The position numbers were made by a program, and so were the translations under genes. This document shows, piece after piece, positions 46,921 through 56,688 of a stretch of 64,000 nucleotides of DNA; the first letter of the stretch is position 1; the number at the start of each line of letters is the position of its first letter. Under the pieces are notes generated by a model. The model saw nothing but the letters and a program-made list of their open reading frames with translations. It was not told the DNA's origin and made no database searches. The DNA comes from Fulvimarina manganoxydans (GTDB taxonomy: Bacteria > Pseudomonadota > Alphaproteobacteria > Rhizobiales > Rhizobiaceae), in NCBI RefSeq assembly GCF_900176465.1, contig NZ_FWXR01000013.1, positions 1 through 64,000 on the forward strand, given 5' to 3'.

Positions 46921-47835
46921 ATGCAAAACGTTAAGACGATCCTAATAGCCGCGACCGCACTGACGCTCATGAGCGGAGCGGCCCTGGCGACTGACAGCGA
47001 AAACAAATCGGAAAACAAATCGTATGTCGAGCAGGATGGCAGCAAACATGAGGCAGACGTCTATCAGTATGGCAGCACTACGTCTTACGTCGCGACCACA
47101 CAAACAGGTAGCGAGAATAAGCTGACGATAACGCAGACCGGATCGGGGCAGACGGTCGGCGATCGGTCCATCGTCTCCCAGGGCCCTATCTTGCAGGCCG
47201 GAACCGGCAACGAACTCACCATCACCCAAGCGGGCCAAAACAATACGGTAAGTAACGTTTATCAGTATCATGATGGCGACGGGACGGGTAATGTCGCCAC
47301 GCTGACGTTCGACGGTATCGGCAATGGCGCCAGCCTCTCTAGCCTGGATCAGCGCGGATCGGGGAACGTCGTCACGGCGTCGTTCAACGGAAACTATAAC
47401 AATTTCAACTTCCAGCAATACGAAACCAGCAACCTGATCGAAGCGAAGGTTGTTGGAGATGGGAATACGGTGGACGCCTATCAGGCTGGCCACGACAATA
47501 AAGCTTATTTCAAATCTGAGTCCAATGATTGGAATAAAGATTATTACGAAACCCCAAACGCCTTCAATAACAATATTTATACAACGCAGTTTGGCACAAG
47601 CAATGAGCTTCTCGTTGAGGTTTACAACGGCGCCAATGGCAACGACATCAATATTTACCAGAGCGGCCTCGACAACTATGCCCAGTCCTCGTCGGTGACG
47701 AATGGGAATTCCGTCGATATCGATCAGTTGCATGACTATAATGCGGCCTTTGTCGACACTATTGGCGGTCAGGGCGGTAATATCGGTGTCATCTACCAGA
47801 ACGGCTATCACAACTATGCGAATGTTGTTCAGTAA
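46921..47835 (+). CDS. csgA: Curlin-repeat amyloid subunit (CsgA type)
   Basis: A 304-residue secreted fibre subunit. A signal peptide (MQNVKTILIAATALTLMSGAALA) is followed by irregular curlin repeats of the form QxGxxNxxxxxQ, for example TQTGSENKLTITQTGSG, QAGTGNELTITQAGQNN, QSGLDNYAQSS and QNGYHNYANVVQ at the very end. The sequence is rich in Asn, Gln, Tyr, Ser and Gly and poor in Cys, as in amyloid curlins. It is twice the length of E. coli CsgA (151). Its base composition is more AT-rich than its neighbours, especially 47500-47660. The name CsgA is given because it is the more regular of the two repeat proteins; it could be called CsgB by others. Confidence 0.82.
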   Translation: MQNVKTILIAATALTLMSGAALATDSENKSENKSYVEQDGSKHEADVYQYGSTTSYVATTQTGSENKLTITQTGSGQTVGDRSIVSQGPILQAGTGNELTITQAGQNNTVSNVYQYHDGDGTGNVATLTFDGIGNGASLSSLDQRGSGNVVTASFNGNYNNFNFQQYETSNLIEAKVVGDGNTVDAYQAGHDNKAYFKSESNDWNKDYYETPNAFNNNIYTTQFGTSNELLVEVYNGANGNDINIYQSGLDNYAQSSSVTNGNSVDIDQLHDYNAAFVDTIGGQGGNIGVIYQNGYHNYANVVQ

Positions 47836-47848
47836 GTGAGTTGTTTAG

Positions 47849-47872
47849 CATGGGCGAGATGTTTCGCCCATG
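47849..47872 (+). terminator. Stem-loop directly after csgA
   Basis: CATGGGCGA and TCGCCCATG form a perfect 9-bp stem with a 6-base loop, beginning 13 bp after the csgA stop. No long T-run follows, so it may act by stabilising the 3' end or by partial termination. Confidence 0.6.
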
Positions 47873-48600
47873 CGTCTTACGCGGCCCTTATCGAGCAATG
47901 CTTGTGGGGCGTCATCCTTTGATCGCGGCGAGGCGCCATCCGCGCCGTTGTCGCGATCTTTTTTCTTTGGAAACGTTGTGCCTTATCCGCGTTAGAGGCC
48001 GGGCGGCAATTGACGCTCACCCGCTGTCTTCTGGTCAATGGCGAATGGCTGTCACCTGTATAGCGATCGCGCGGACGAGCGGTTTCTGAAGACATGCGGA
48101 GCAGCCGGCTCCCGCTTGGGTCGTGGGTCTCCCGTGTCACCGATGCCCCCGTTTTCCCTGGCCTGCGGACTGAATTTGTCGGTCGATATCCGACCGGCCG
48201 AGTGCCTCAGCTTTCGATGTCAAATTCAAAATGCATCGGGGACAGTAATATACTCCGTGGAGCTTGAAGCGCGAAAATTGGCTCTGTGACTGACATATGC
48301 AGGGAGCGACTGTCTCGATGAGACCGCCAGAGAATTGGTTGACCGCCAATCTGGCGTTTTTGGTTTCGGCGGGCGAAGTTCTGCAGGCACCAGATCGTTT
48401 ATTTTAAGCTCATGGCGTAAAAGCTCATAGAGAATGGACCGGCAGGGGAGAGTGTGCGCAGCTTTTATGCCGGTCTAGAACCGCGCCACGCTCTTTGACT
48501 TGCCCCATTCTCGGCTGCATATTTCGCATGACGCGTCCGTAAACAGAGCATCCGAGCCCGATCGCGCGGGGATTTTGAGATGATTGGAGACTGATCGAAG
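47873..48600. other. Gap between the two curlin genes, structured but without a clear gene
   Basis: About 730 bp. A frame of 83 codons (48038-48289) is open but has weak protein character (Pro-, Ser- and Cys-containing, no signal peptide, no clear ribosome site). A good rho-independent terminator follows it at 48325-48361. The rest is unremarkable. Either a short transcript or small protein is made here, or the terminator belongs to read-through from csgA. Confidence 0.35.
48325..48361 (+). terminator. Rho-independent terminator with no obvious upstream gene
   Basis: Outer stem CGCCA/TGGCG and inner stem ATTGG/CCAAT enclose a 7-base loop, followed at once by five T. It is the best-formed terminator in the curli locus, yet the nearest certain gene end upstream (csgA) is 490 bp away. 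Confidence 0.7.
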
Positions 48601-49398
48601 ATGAAGTCGCTCATCCTCACCGCCGTATCGCTTTTGGCTCTGTCACTCCCCGCCAGCGCGGGCGAAAACAGGTTGCAGATTACCCAGGAGGGCGTCGACA
48701 ACGAACTCACCGTCGATCAGAGTGCGGCCACCCGCAGCACCGTCGGGGGGCTTGTCATCGACCAGACGTCCGAAACCGTCTATTTTCAGACTGGCATGCG
48801 GGAGACCGATCAGGTCGACGAACAGGGCAAGCCGATCTTCGAGCCGGTCTACACAGGGAGGCCTGTCGGGAATCTGTATGCCTCGCAGGCTGACATCGCT
48901 TCACAGGCGGGCATCGGAAATTCGGCCACGATGACGATCACCGGGATCGATGGCTGGGTCGGACTATTGCAAGAGACACCCAGCGGCTCTGTTGACGGCA
49001 ATTCCGCCACGATTGAGGCCCTGGGCGGCTCCAGCGCCTATGTCGGCCAGATCGGCTCGAACAACACCGCGACGCTGACGGCCTCCGACAAAGCCAGCGG
49101 GACAATCCTCCAGAGCGGCCATGACAACATCGGCACGGTGAATGTCCTGGGGCAAGGCGCGCGGGCCGTGCTCAGCCAGATCGGCGACGGCAATAACAAC
49201 CAGCTCGATGTCACCGCGCCCAACGCCGACGTGTCCTATTTCGTCGATGGCTATGGCCTGTCGGGTCTCGTTCCGGCGGAGGTCTCGACGAGCGTATCAG
49301 GCCCGATCACCATACGACAGACAGCCATTGGAGTCTCGCCGCTCGGAGCGGTCACCACGCTCCCGTCCGGCGTGACGGTCACGCAGTCGGGGCAATGA
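48601..49398 (+). CDS. csgB: Curlin-repeat protein (CsgB-like)
   Basis: A 265-residue secreted protein with signal peptide MKSLILTAVSLLALSLPASA and mature start GENRLQITQEGVDNELTVDQ. Degenerate curlin units are spaced through it: QITQEGVDNELTVDQ, ASQAGIGNSATMTI, VGQIGSNNTATLT, LQSGHDNIGTVNV, LSQIGDGNNNQLDV. The C-terminal 50 residues depart from the repeat. The less regular repeats suit a nucleator (CsgB) role, but this is inference. Its stop overlaps the csgH start (ATGA), and a GGAG lies 13 bp before the ATG. Confidence 0.78.
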   Translation: MKSLILTAVSLLALSLPASAGENRLQITQEGVDNELTVDQSAATRSTVGGLVIDQTSETVYFQTGMRETDQVDEQGKPIFEPVYTGRPVGNLYASQADIASQAGIGNSATMTITGIDGWVGLLQETPSGSVDGNSATIEALGGSSAYVGQIGSNNTATLTASDKASGTILQSGHDNIGTVNVLGQGARAVLSQIGDGNNNQLDVTAPNADVSYFVDGYGLSGLVPAEVSTSVSGPITIRQTAIGVSPLGAVTTLPSGVTVTQSGQ

Positions 49399-49784
49399 CC
49401 CGTCGGTTCACGGGACGAAGGGCGGTCCTCTTGGCCCTGGCTCTTCTTGTAGGGGGCGCGGGATCGAGCTCGGCTCAAACCCGCGATGCGAGCGCTGCTG
49501 CATCCATTGCCGTTTCGCCGCGCGACGACGGCTTGACCCTGATCGGCAAGGCTCACGCCTTGACCAATGCAGAGGGTCAGGCTCGAATGATCGTGACGAA
49601 GACCGGCCTATCGGGCCGTGTCTCGACGACGCAAGGCGGCGAATTCGCGCTTGCCGCCGGCGAAAGCGCCGACGTCGCGACGGTCGGTCTTTCCACTTCC
49701 CCCGGAGACCGGCTGACGGTCGATCTGACTTTGACATCGGGCGAGCGCGTTCTGTCCACAAGCCGGCTCACCATCGACGAGTAG
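49395..49784 (+). CDS. csgH: Curli chaperone/amyloid inhibitor CsgH
   Basis: A 129-residue periplasmic protein. The signal peptide runs from RRAVLLALALLVGGAGSSSAQ. The mature part (about 100 residues) is a beta-sandwich-like sequence (ASIAVSPRDDGLTLIGKAHALT, ARMIVTKTGLSGRVSTTQGGEFALAAGE, DRLTVDLTLTSGERVLSTSRLTI). This matches the alphaproteobacterial CsgH family, functional analogue of CsgC, which stops curlins from aggregating in the periplasm. The CxC motif of CsgC is absent, as expected for CsgH. The ATG overlaps the csgB stop, so chaperone and curlin are translationally coupled. Confidence 0.82.
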   Translation: MTRRFTGRRAVLLALALLVGGAGSSSAQTRDASAAASIAVSPRDDGLTLIGKAHALTNAEGQARMIVTKTGLSGRVSTTQGGEFALAAGESADVATVGLSTSPGDRLTVDLTLTSGERVLSTSRLTIDE

Positions 49785-50024
49785 CGTCACAGGCCTCCGG
49801 ACTTATTCCACCAATCGCCCTATTGCAGGTTGGCTGCCAAGCTTGTGAGGCTTTACGCGCAAAGGGACGGACCGCGGGCCCCGAACCGAACCGGCAAGCC
49901 TTCGTGCCGGCCGCCGCTCTCCATCGCGGCGATGACGAACCGATCCACGCCTCAAGAAGCCGGAAACCATTCTTCCCTAAGGTTCGGCTCGAGTTTTAAA
50001 CGCTTTCGGGGGATCGTCGCCGCC

Positions 50025-50756
50025 ATGATCGCATATATCGTCAAGCTCTCGGCTGCCTTGGCTGGGCTCATTTTTGCCATGGCCGCGCCTGCCGGCGCGC
50101 AGACGACGGCCGATTTCGTCCGGGCCTTTTCCGGCACATGGCAGACCCTCGACCCGGCCTATACTGACGGCGGCGCCTGCCGCGTCGGTTTGAACGACGT
50201 GCCGGTCGGTAACCGCTTTGGCCTCACGACGCAGAATTGCGGGGGGCTCATGGCGGGCTTGCGGGTTTGGGGCATCGACGACAACCAGCTTGCCCTGGTG
50301 GATGATCAAGGCGCGGTGGTGGCCCGGCTCGGCGGCAATCAGAACCGGGTGAGCGGTCAGACATCGAATGGCGAGACCGTCATCTTCGAGCGCGTTCCCG
50401 AAGGGTCCGACGCGCCGGCAAGCGACGTGGTGGAGAGCGACTGCACCTATTTCGGCTATACGTCGAGCTGCGCGAAAGAGGCCGATTTCGCCCGCCCCAG
50501 CGCCGAGCCGGATCGCGAGATGACGGCCCGCGTCCTCGTCAAGCTCAATGCCCGTGCCGAGGCGCGCCCCGACGCCGAGATTTTAGCATCAATCCCGGCC
50601 GGAACCTGCGTGCGCGTTTCGGAATGCACCACTGCCTCCGATGGCGATTGGTGCCGGGCGACAATTGCCGACACGACCGGCTGGATTCGCCAACGCGCCA
50701 TGCGCCGCGACCGCTGGCCTGTGCTGACCTATACGGCCGGATGTGAGCTGCAATAA
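50025..50756 (+). CDS. Secreted AprI/Inh-like domain plus SH3 domain protein
   Basis: A 243-residue exported protein. A signal peptide (MIAYIVKLSAALAGLIFAMAAPAGA) precedes a domain of about 95 residues (30-125) that looks like the AprI/Inh metalloprotease-inhibitor barrel: FSGTWQTLDPAY, ACRVGLNDVPVGN, QNCGGLMAGLRVWGIDDNQLALVDDQGAVVARL. A Ser- and Cys-containing linker leads to a bacterial SH3 domain (about 170-235: VLVKLNARAEARPDAEILASIPAGTCVRVSEC, DWCRATIADTTGWI). Both assignments are from pattern only. It lies 240 bp after csgH and may be a separate unit. A protective role against host or own proteases, or cell-wall binding, is possible but unproven. Confidence 0.68.
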   Translation: MIAYIVKLSAALAGLIFAMAAPAGAQTTADFVRAFSGTWQTLDPAYTDGGACRVGLNDVPVGNRFGLTTQNCGGLMAGLRVWGIDDNQLALVDDQGAVVARLGGNQNRVSGQTSNGETVIFERVPEGSDAPASDVVESDCTYFGYTSSCAKEADFARPSAEPDREMTARVLVKLNARAEARPDAEILASIPAGTCVRVSECTTASDGDWCRATIADTTGWIRQRAMRRDRWPVLTYTAGCELQ

Positions 50757-50954
50757 GCCGAAATGCGAACGAAAGAAGGAGACGGATCGATCGCGGCGCG
50801 GGCAGGAGCGCCGCGCGTCGAGACAGGAAACCCGATTTGCGACCAGCTGTGGCCTCTCCAAAAGCTTTCGCGATCTGTCTCGGCGCCCGGCGGGCAGGCT
50901 GCCATGACTTGTCCCTAGCGAGACGATGCCGGGTATGAAATTATTGGTAAGGTT

Positions 50955-51030
<76 letters not shown>

Positions 51031-51336
51031 ATCGGCGTCTAGGCGGCGGTTCCCGCCGGACGCCACGGGGATATAGCCAGCGAATTCGCGCCTGTAAACC
51101 CGTTTTCGACAGGATGATGAAAGAGTTTTTCTCACCCGTCGGATGGTCTTGCGTCGATCGTTTTAGGCTGACGCACGCGAGCGCTGTGGCCGGAAGGCCG
51201 GGGACGTCTACCGGGGCGGGGGGAGGGACGCGCTCAGGCACCCCGTCAATCGGCCGCTTCCGGGCGAGCACCCGTAGGGTGGAGGATAAGCGCTTTTCGA
51301 TCGTCGGGGTCGCGCAACGATTGCACGGATTGGATA
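51031..51336. other. Gap between PilZ gene and tRNA-Lys
   Basis: Just over 300 bp. A hairpin (51034-51064) with outer stem GGCGTC/GACGCC and inner stem CGGCGG/CCGCCG sits three bases from the tRNA 5' end. It could be a processing signal for the precursor or part of the upstream transcript's end. Nothing else is recognised. Confidence 0.4.
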
Positions 51337-51753
51337 TCAGGCCCAGGGCAGCAGCTTTGCGACGGATCGGGGCAGTGGGTTCGGTCTGATCTTGGCGATG
51401 ATCTCGTCGGCTGCGGCGCTGGAGGCGGGTTCCGCCGGCATGATTGGGCGCGGTTCCAGCTCGCCAGCGGCGTCGGCCATATCGAGGAAGCGGATGCCCG
51501 CGAACATGGTCCGCCGATAGACGAGCTTGGCCGGACGCGGGGGCTCCTCGCCGATCTTGATCTGGAACTCCTTCGGCATGTGAACGGATTCGGCGAGCGT
51601 GAGCAGTGCGCCCGTCGCCGAAATGTTTCGAACCACGCAATCGAAGATGGAGAAGCCTTGATTGAAGATGATCTTCGCGCGCTTGAGGACGCGCTGGCGT
51701 GGGGCGACGCGACGTTCGGCTTCTTCCAGATCCTGTTCGGGCAGCGCTGTCAT
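51337..51753 (-). CDS. PilZ-domain protein, putative c-di-GMP receptor
   Basis: A 138-residue cytoplasmic protein. The PilZ pattern is visible: RRVAPRQRVLKRAKIIFN (the RxxxR switch, about residues 14-31), then DCVVRNISATGALL (the (D/N)xSxxG-type motif, here NISATG) and an MFAGIRFLD strand. The C-terminal 40 residues are Ala/Pro-rich. Intact c-di-GMP motifs suggest real ligand binding. The start at 51753 follows a GGAG; upstream in-frame sequence to 51981 lacks protein character. It stands alone; links to the diguanylate cyclase or curli in this window are speculative. Confidence 0.83.
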   Translation of the reverse strand: MTALPEQDLEEAERRVAPRQRVLKRAKIIFNQGFSIFDCVVRNISATGALLTLAESVHMPKEFQIKIGEEPPRPAKLVYRRTMFAGIRFLDMADAAGELEPRPIMPAEPASSAAADEIIAKIRPNPLPRSVAKLLPWA

Positions 51754-52094
51754 CGCTCCAGCCTTTGCGGTCGAAAACAAGGAAGTCTGACCATCGCTTG
51801 GAGCGGTGAAAAAATCATGAATCGGGGCTCGATTGGAGTTCGAAACCCGCCGCTGCCGGCCCTTGCGAAGAAGACCACAAAACATGTCACGATTCTTGTC
51901 GCTGACTGGAAGTCCGGCGGTATTGGCGCTAAGAAGCTGATATTTATGATGTTCTGGCCTGCGTTCGCATCTGCCCGACACAGAGCTGAGGAGGCATAAT
52001 CGTTATTTCTTAAAATTTTACGGATTTGCGCCACGTGCGTGTTCAAGCCTCGTGGCGCGAGACGCGACGGAATCAGCCCCCGCGCTCTGCAAGC
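51754..52094. other. Region between PilZ gene and ilvC-tail repeats
   Basis: This stretch holds the promoter of the PilZ gene and no gene of its own. GCGCCACG (52028-52035) and CGTGGCGC (52051-52058) form an 8-bp inverted repeat next to an AT-rich run, a possible transcript end for ilvC read-through on the minus strand. Confidence 0.4.
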
Positions 52095-53426
<1,332 letters not shown>

Positions 53427-53445
53427 CTATCCTCCGTCTTGTGGT

Positions 53446-54144
53446 TCAGGTTGACGAACCGCCCGTCTGGGGCGGGATGGGCTCGCTCACGCTCGGCTTG
53501 CAGCCATAAAGCGCGAGGAAACGGGTGGCGGCATTCGCGGCGGCCCGGTCGATCGCCGGATCGTCGAGGCCGATCGCCTCACCGAGAAGGAGACGGATCT
53601 GGACGTCTCCGACGACAAGGCCGAAAAAGGTGGTGAAGGCTTCGCCTTCGCTCTCATAGGTCACGAGACCGTCGGCGCGGGCGGTCGCCAAAAGCGGCGC
53701 AAGGCGCCTCGCCATAGCCGTCGGTCCGTTTCGCAGGACGATCTCACCGAGATTGAGCGCGTCCGATCCCGCTTCCGCAATCGCCAGGCGGTTGAGGGCG
53801 ACCGAGGTCTGGCCGCCGATCACGCTCAGCCAGTCGACGGCAAAGCGTTTGAGCTCGGCCAGAAGAAAGGCTTCGTCGATCGGGCCGTCGGGCAGCTTGA
53901 CGCCGCGCACCTTGGCCGCCTGCCAGCGCACCGTCGCGGTCAAAAGCCCGGCGCGGTCGCCGAACCAGCGATAGAGCGTCTCCTTGGAGCAGCTTGCAGC
54001 TTTCGCGACGGCGATCATCGAGAGCGGCCGGCGTCCTTCGACGATGAGATCGAGGACGGCGTCGAGCACGGCGCGCTGACGGTCGGTCAGGGCATCAAGG
54101 GATGCCTCGTCGCCTGTGCCGATTTGATGGATTGGAGCGCCCAT
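53446..54144 (-). CDS. TetR/AcrR-family transcriptional regulator
   Basis: A 232-residue repressor. The helix-turn-helix is in the N-terminal third (RQRAVLDAVLDLIVEG, then MIAVAKAASCSKETLYRWFGDRAGLL, residues about 20-68). The C-terminal ligand domain is helical, with a pattern like DDPAIDRAAANAATRFLALYG at the end. A perfect 21-bp palindrome lies 31 bp upstream of the start, pointing to autoregulation. The close spacing to ilvC suggests that the regulator also affects ilvC, either by cotranscription or by read-through. The ligand is unknown. Confidence 0.87.
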   Translation of the reverse strand: MGAPIHQIGTGDEASLDALTDRQRAVLDAVLDLIVEGRRPLSMIAVAKAASCSKETLYRWFGDRAGLLTATVRWQAAKVRGVKLPDGPIDEAFLLAELKRFAVDWLSVIGGQTSVALNRLAIAEAGSDALNLGEIVLRNGPTAMARRLAPLLATARADGLVTYESEGEAFTTFFGLVVGDVQIRLLLGEAIGLDDPAIDRAAANAATRFLALYGCKPSVSEPIPPQTGGSST

Positions 54145-54174
54145 CCGTCCCGCTTCGCTGCTCTCGCCCTGATG

Positions 54175-54195
54175 CGAACCGTACCGTACGGTTCG
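54175..54195. promoter_or_regulatory. Perfect palindrome, probable TetR operator
   Basis: The core GAACCGTAC-C-GTACGGTTC (54176-54194) is a perfect inverted repeat, extended to 21 bp by one more flanking C/G pair. It ends 31 bp before the TetR start codon, the classic place for an autoregulatory operator of this family. Confidence 0.8.
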
Positions 54196-54457
54196 ACGTC
54201 GGGAGCCTTAGAGGAGGTTCGTTCGCTCTGCAAGCCTGCTCTCCCATTCCGGCATCTCCATGAGCCAGTCAGTCGAGTGCGGACCTGACCACCATGCTAG
54301 GCGGTCGCGAAGTCGTGAAGCCGGTCGGCCGCATTGTCATCGCCTTGAGCGAAACCCGTTGCCTTGTCGTCCGTAGCTTTGGATAGGTCCGGTGCGACCG
54401 GTCCGATGCGCGCCTTGCCGCTCGATGGCGAGGCCGAACCGACAAGGGAATCCGATC

Positions 54458-55066
54458 ATGCAGACGACTTTGTTCCGCCGCCTCGCCTTGGCAACCTGTC
54501 TGGCAGGCGCGGCCTTCGCGTTTCTTCCGGCGGCCAGCGCCCAGGATGCGTCCTCCGGCTCGATGGCCGCTGGTGAGAGCGAGATGCCGATGGTCGGCGG
54601 TGCGCCGATGGATCCGCAGAAGACCATCGTCGAAAATGCGTCGACCGCGTCCAATCTCACGACGCTCGTCGCCGCCGTAAAGGCCGCCGGTCTCGTGGAG
54701 GCGCTGTCGGGGACGGGGCCTTTCACGGTCTTCGCGCCGACCAACGAAGCCTTCGAGAAGCTCCCGGCCGGCACGGTCGACGAGCTCTTGAAGCCTGAAA
54801 ACAAGGAAAAGCTGACCGAGATCCTGACCTATCACGTGGTCCCGGCGAGCGTTATGTCCAAGGACGCGATGACGATGATCGAGGAGGATGGCGGCGAGCA
54901 TCCGGCCAAGACGCTCGAAGGCGAGACGATCACCCTGTCCATGGATGGCGATACGCTGATCATCACGGATGCCAAGGGCGACAGGGCATCGGTCACCCAG
55001 GCCGACGTCAAGCAATCGAACGGCGTCGTTCATGTCATCGACACGGTGCTCATGCCGGGCGAGTAA
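54458..55066 (+). CDS. Secreted fasciclin (FAS1) domain protein
   Basis: A 202-residue exported protein with signal peptide (LFRRLALATCLAGAAFAFLPAASAQ) and a short Ser/Met-rich linker. One FAS1 domain (about 60-200) follows, with both family boxes: H1-like TVFAPTNEAFEKLP and H2-like GVVHVIDTVLMP. YHVVPASVMSKDA is also typical. Such proteins mediate surface adhesion. Start 54458 follows AAGGGAA. It stands alone between the TetR gene (divergent) and msrB. Confidence 0.88.
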   Translation: MQTTLFRRLALATCLAGAAFAFLPAASAQDASSGSMAAGESEMPMVGGAPMDPQKTIVENASTASNLTTLVAAVKAAGLVEALSGTGPFTVFAPTNEAFEKLPAGTVDELLKPENKEKLTEILTYHVVPASVMSKDAMTMIEEDGGEHPAKTLEGETITLSMDGDTLIITDAKGDRASVTQADVKQSNGVVHVIDTVLMPGE

Positions 55067-55189
55067 CTTCGCGGGCGATCGAGACGAAATCTCTCACGGG
55101 AATGTGGCCCCATCCGCGCGGTTTCGCCGCTGGCGCGGATGGGGCTCGGCCATTACCTTTTCATCGAAACGAGCGAACGGAGACAGCTT

Positions 55190-55699
55190 ATGCCCATGCC
55201 GAGACGATCCTTTCTAGCCGCTCTCACAGCGCTTGTCGGTTCGGCCGCTGCGGCGATCGCTTTCCGGCGCGACGCAGGAGCGGCTGAGGAAGACTTTCCG
55301 GTGTCCTATACCGAGGATGAATGGCGTAAGCGCCTGACGCCCCAGCAATTCGCGGTTCTGCGCCAAGAATCGACGGAACGCCCCTTTTCGAGCCCGCTCA
55401 ACGAGAACAAGAAGGCGGGCCTTTATGCCTGCGCCGGTTGCGACACGCCGGTCTATTCCTCGGAGACGAAATTCGAATCCGGTACCGGTTGGCCGAGCTT
55501 CTGGGCGCCGTTGAACGAAGAGGTCATCGGGACGAAGACCGATTACGCGCTGATCTATCCGCGCACCGAGGTTCATTGCGCGACATGCGGCGGCCATTTC
55601 GGCCATATCTTCGACGATGGTCCGCAGCCGACCGGCAAGCGCCACTGCCTCAACGGTGTCGCTCTCAACTTCGTGCCCGGCCCGACGAGCGTCGGCTGA
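55190..55699 (+). CDS. msrB: Peptide-methionine (R)-S-oxide reductase, exported
   Basis: A 169-residue enzyme that repairs methionine-R-sulfoxide. An N-terminal twin-arginine signal (PRRSFLAALTALVGSAAAA) suggests Tat export to the periplasm. Zinc Cys pairs are visible in CAGCDTP and CATCGGHFGH, and the catalytic Cys is in RHCLNGVALNFVP near the C-terminus. GTGWPSFW is the substrate loop. The start at 55190 follows a GGAG at good distance; the frame is open 51 bp upstream. Confidence 0.92.
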   Translation: MPMPRRSFLAALTALVGSAAAAIAFRRDAGAAEEDFPVSYTEDEWRKRLTPQQFAVLRQESTERPFSSPLNENKKAGLYACAGCDTPVYSSETKFESGTGWPSFWAPLNEEVIGTKTDYALIYPRTEVHCATCGGHFGHIFDDGPQPTGKRHCLNGVALNFVPGPTSVG

Positions 55700-55874
55700 C
55701 CGATCACATCTTCTTTGGCTGCCATGGACCGGAGGCATTCTGTCCGGCTTTGGCGGTCGGCGAGGATCGTACATTGAACCGAAAGGATTGCGTCGCCATA
55801 TTCGGTGTGTGAGCGCCCGGTGCCTTTGGGCCGGGTGTCGCAAGGTCGCTTGAACGAGGACTTCGCCGCCCGCC

Positions 55875-56312
55875 ATGAGCAGGATGACACCCTTCTCCAG
55901 CCCGCTGCTTCTCGGTTTTGACAGCGTGGAAAAGACACTCGAACGCATCGCCAAGGGCGGCGACGGTTATCCGCCCTATAACATCGAGCGCGTTCGCGCG
56001 GCACGATCCGACGCGGACCGATCGGGCCATATCATCCGGATTACGCTCGCGGTTGCGGGTTTCAAGCCGGATGACCTGGAAGTGACGACGGAAGAGAACC
56101 AGTTGATGATCCGAGGCCGACAGGCCGAGGAGGGCGAGCGGGATTTCCTGCACCGCGGAATTGCGGCCCGCCAGTTTCAGAAGGGTTTTCTTCTGGCCGA
56201 CGGAATGCAGATCATCGGAGCCCAGTTGAAGAACGGCCTTTTGTCCATCGATCTCGCCAAGCCCGAGCCGGAGCGGATCGTCAGAAAAATCGAAATCGCG
56301 GTCGACGAATGA
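55875..56312 (+). CDS. Small heat-shock protein (Hsp20/IbpA family)
   Basis: A 145-residue chaperone. The alpha-crystallin domain (about 38-125) carries the typical ALAVAGFKPDDLEVTTEENQLMIRG and NGLLSIDLAKPEPE blocks. The N-terminus (PFSSPLLLGFDSVEKTLERIAKGGDGYPPYNIE) matches the rhizobial class A sHsps. It is followed by a DUF1150 gene after 37 bp, a pairing that is common in alphaproteobacteria. A heat-controlled leader (ROSE type) is possible upstream, but I could not confirm one by eye. Confidence 0.9.
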   Translation: MSRMTPFSSPLLLGFDSVEKTLERIAKGGDGYPPYNIERVRAARSDADRSGHIIRITLAVAGFKPDDLEVTTEENQLMIRGRQAEEGERDFLHRGIAARQFQKGFLLADGMQIIGAQLKNGLLSIDLAKPEPERIVRKIEIAVDE

Positions 56313-56349
56313 CCGGGTTTCGCGTTTGCCTTCCGAGGAGACGACAAAA

Positions 56350-56604
56350 ATGACTGAGATGACCACGACCACCATCACCCAGAACCAGCTCGCTTCGATC
56401 GGCGAGGGGCACATCGCCTATCTTCGGCGCATGAGTTCCGACGAGATGCGCCAGCGTTTCCCGGCCGCCAAGCAGATCCAGCCCGGTCTCGACCTATGGG
56501 CCCTCTTCGGCGCCGATGGCACGCCGCTCGCCGTGTCCGACGATCGTGGATCGATCATCGAAAGCGCCTCGCAGAACAGCCTGCAGACGGTCAGCATTCA
56601 CTGA
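56350..56604 (+). CDS. DUF1150 family protein
   Basis: An 84-residue protein with the DUF1150 pattern: LASIGEGHIAYLRRMSSDEMR, PGLDLWALFGADGTPLAVSDDRGSIIESA. Its position after an hsp20 gene is the usual one for the family in Rhizobiales. The function is unknown. The start is set at 56350 by a GAGGAG at good distance; an earlier in-frame start at 56326 is possible. Confidence 0.83.
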   Translation: MTEMTTTTITQNQLASIGEGHIAYLRRMSSDEMRQRFPAAKQIQPGLDLWALFGADGTPLAVSDDRGSIIESASQNSLQTVSIH

Positions 56605-56688
56605 TCGCTCGGAATGAGGCCCGTCGGCCCAAGCCGGCGCGGCAGCAGTATCCAAAACAATAGATGACTTCGCGCAGGCGCGTTCCCT

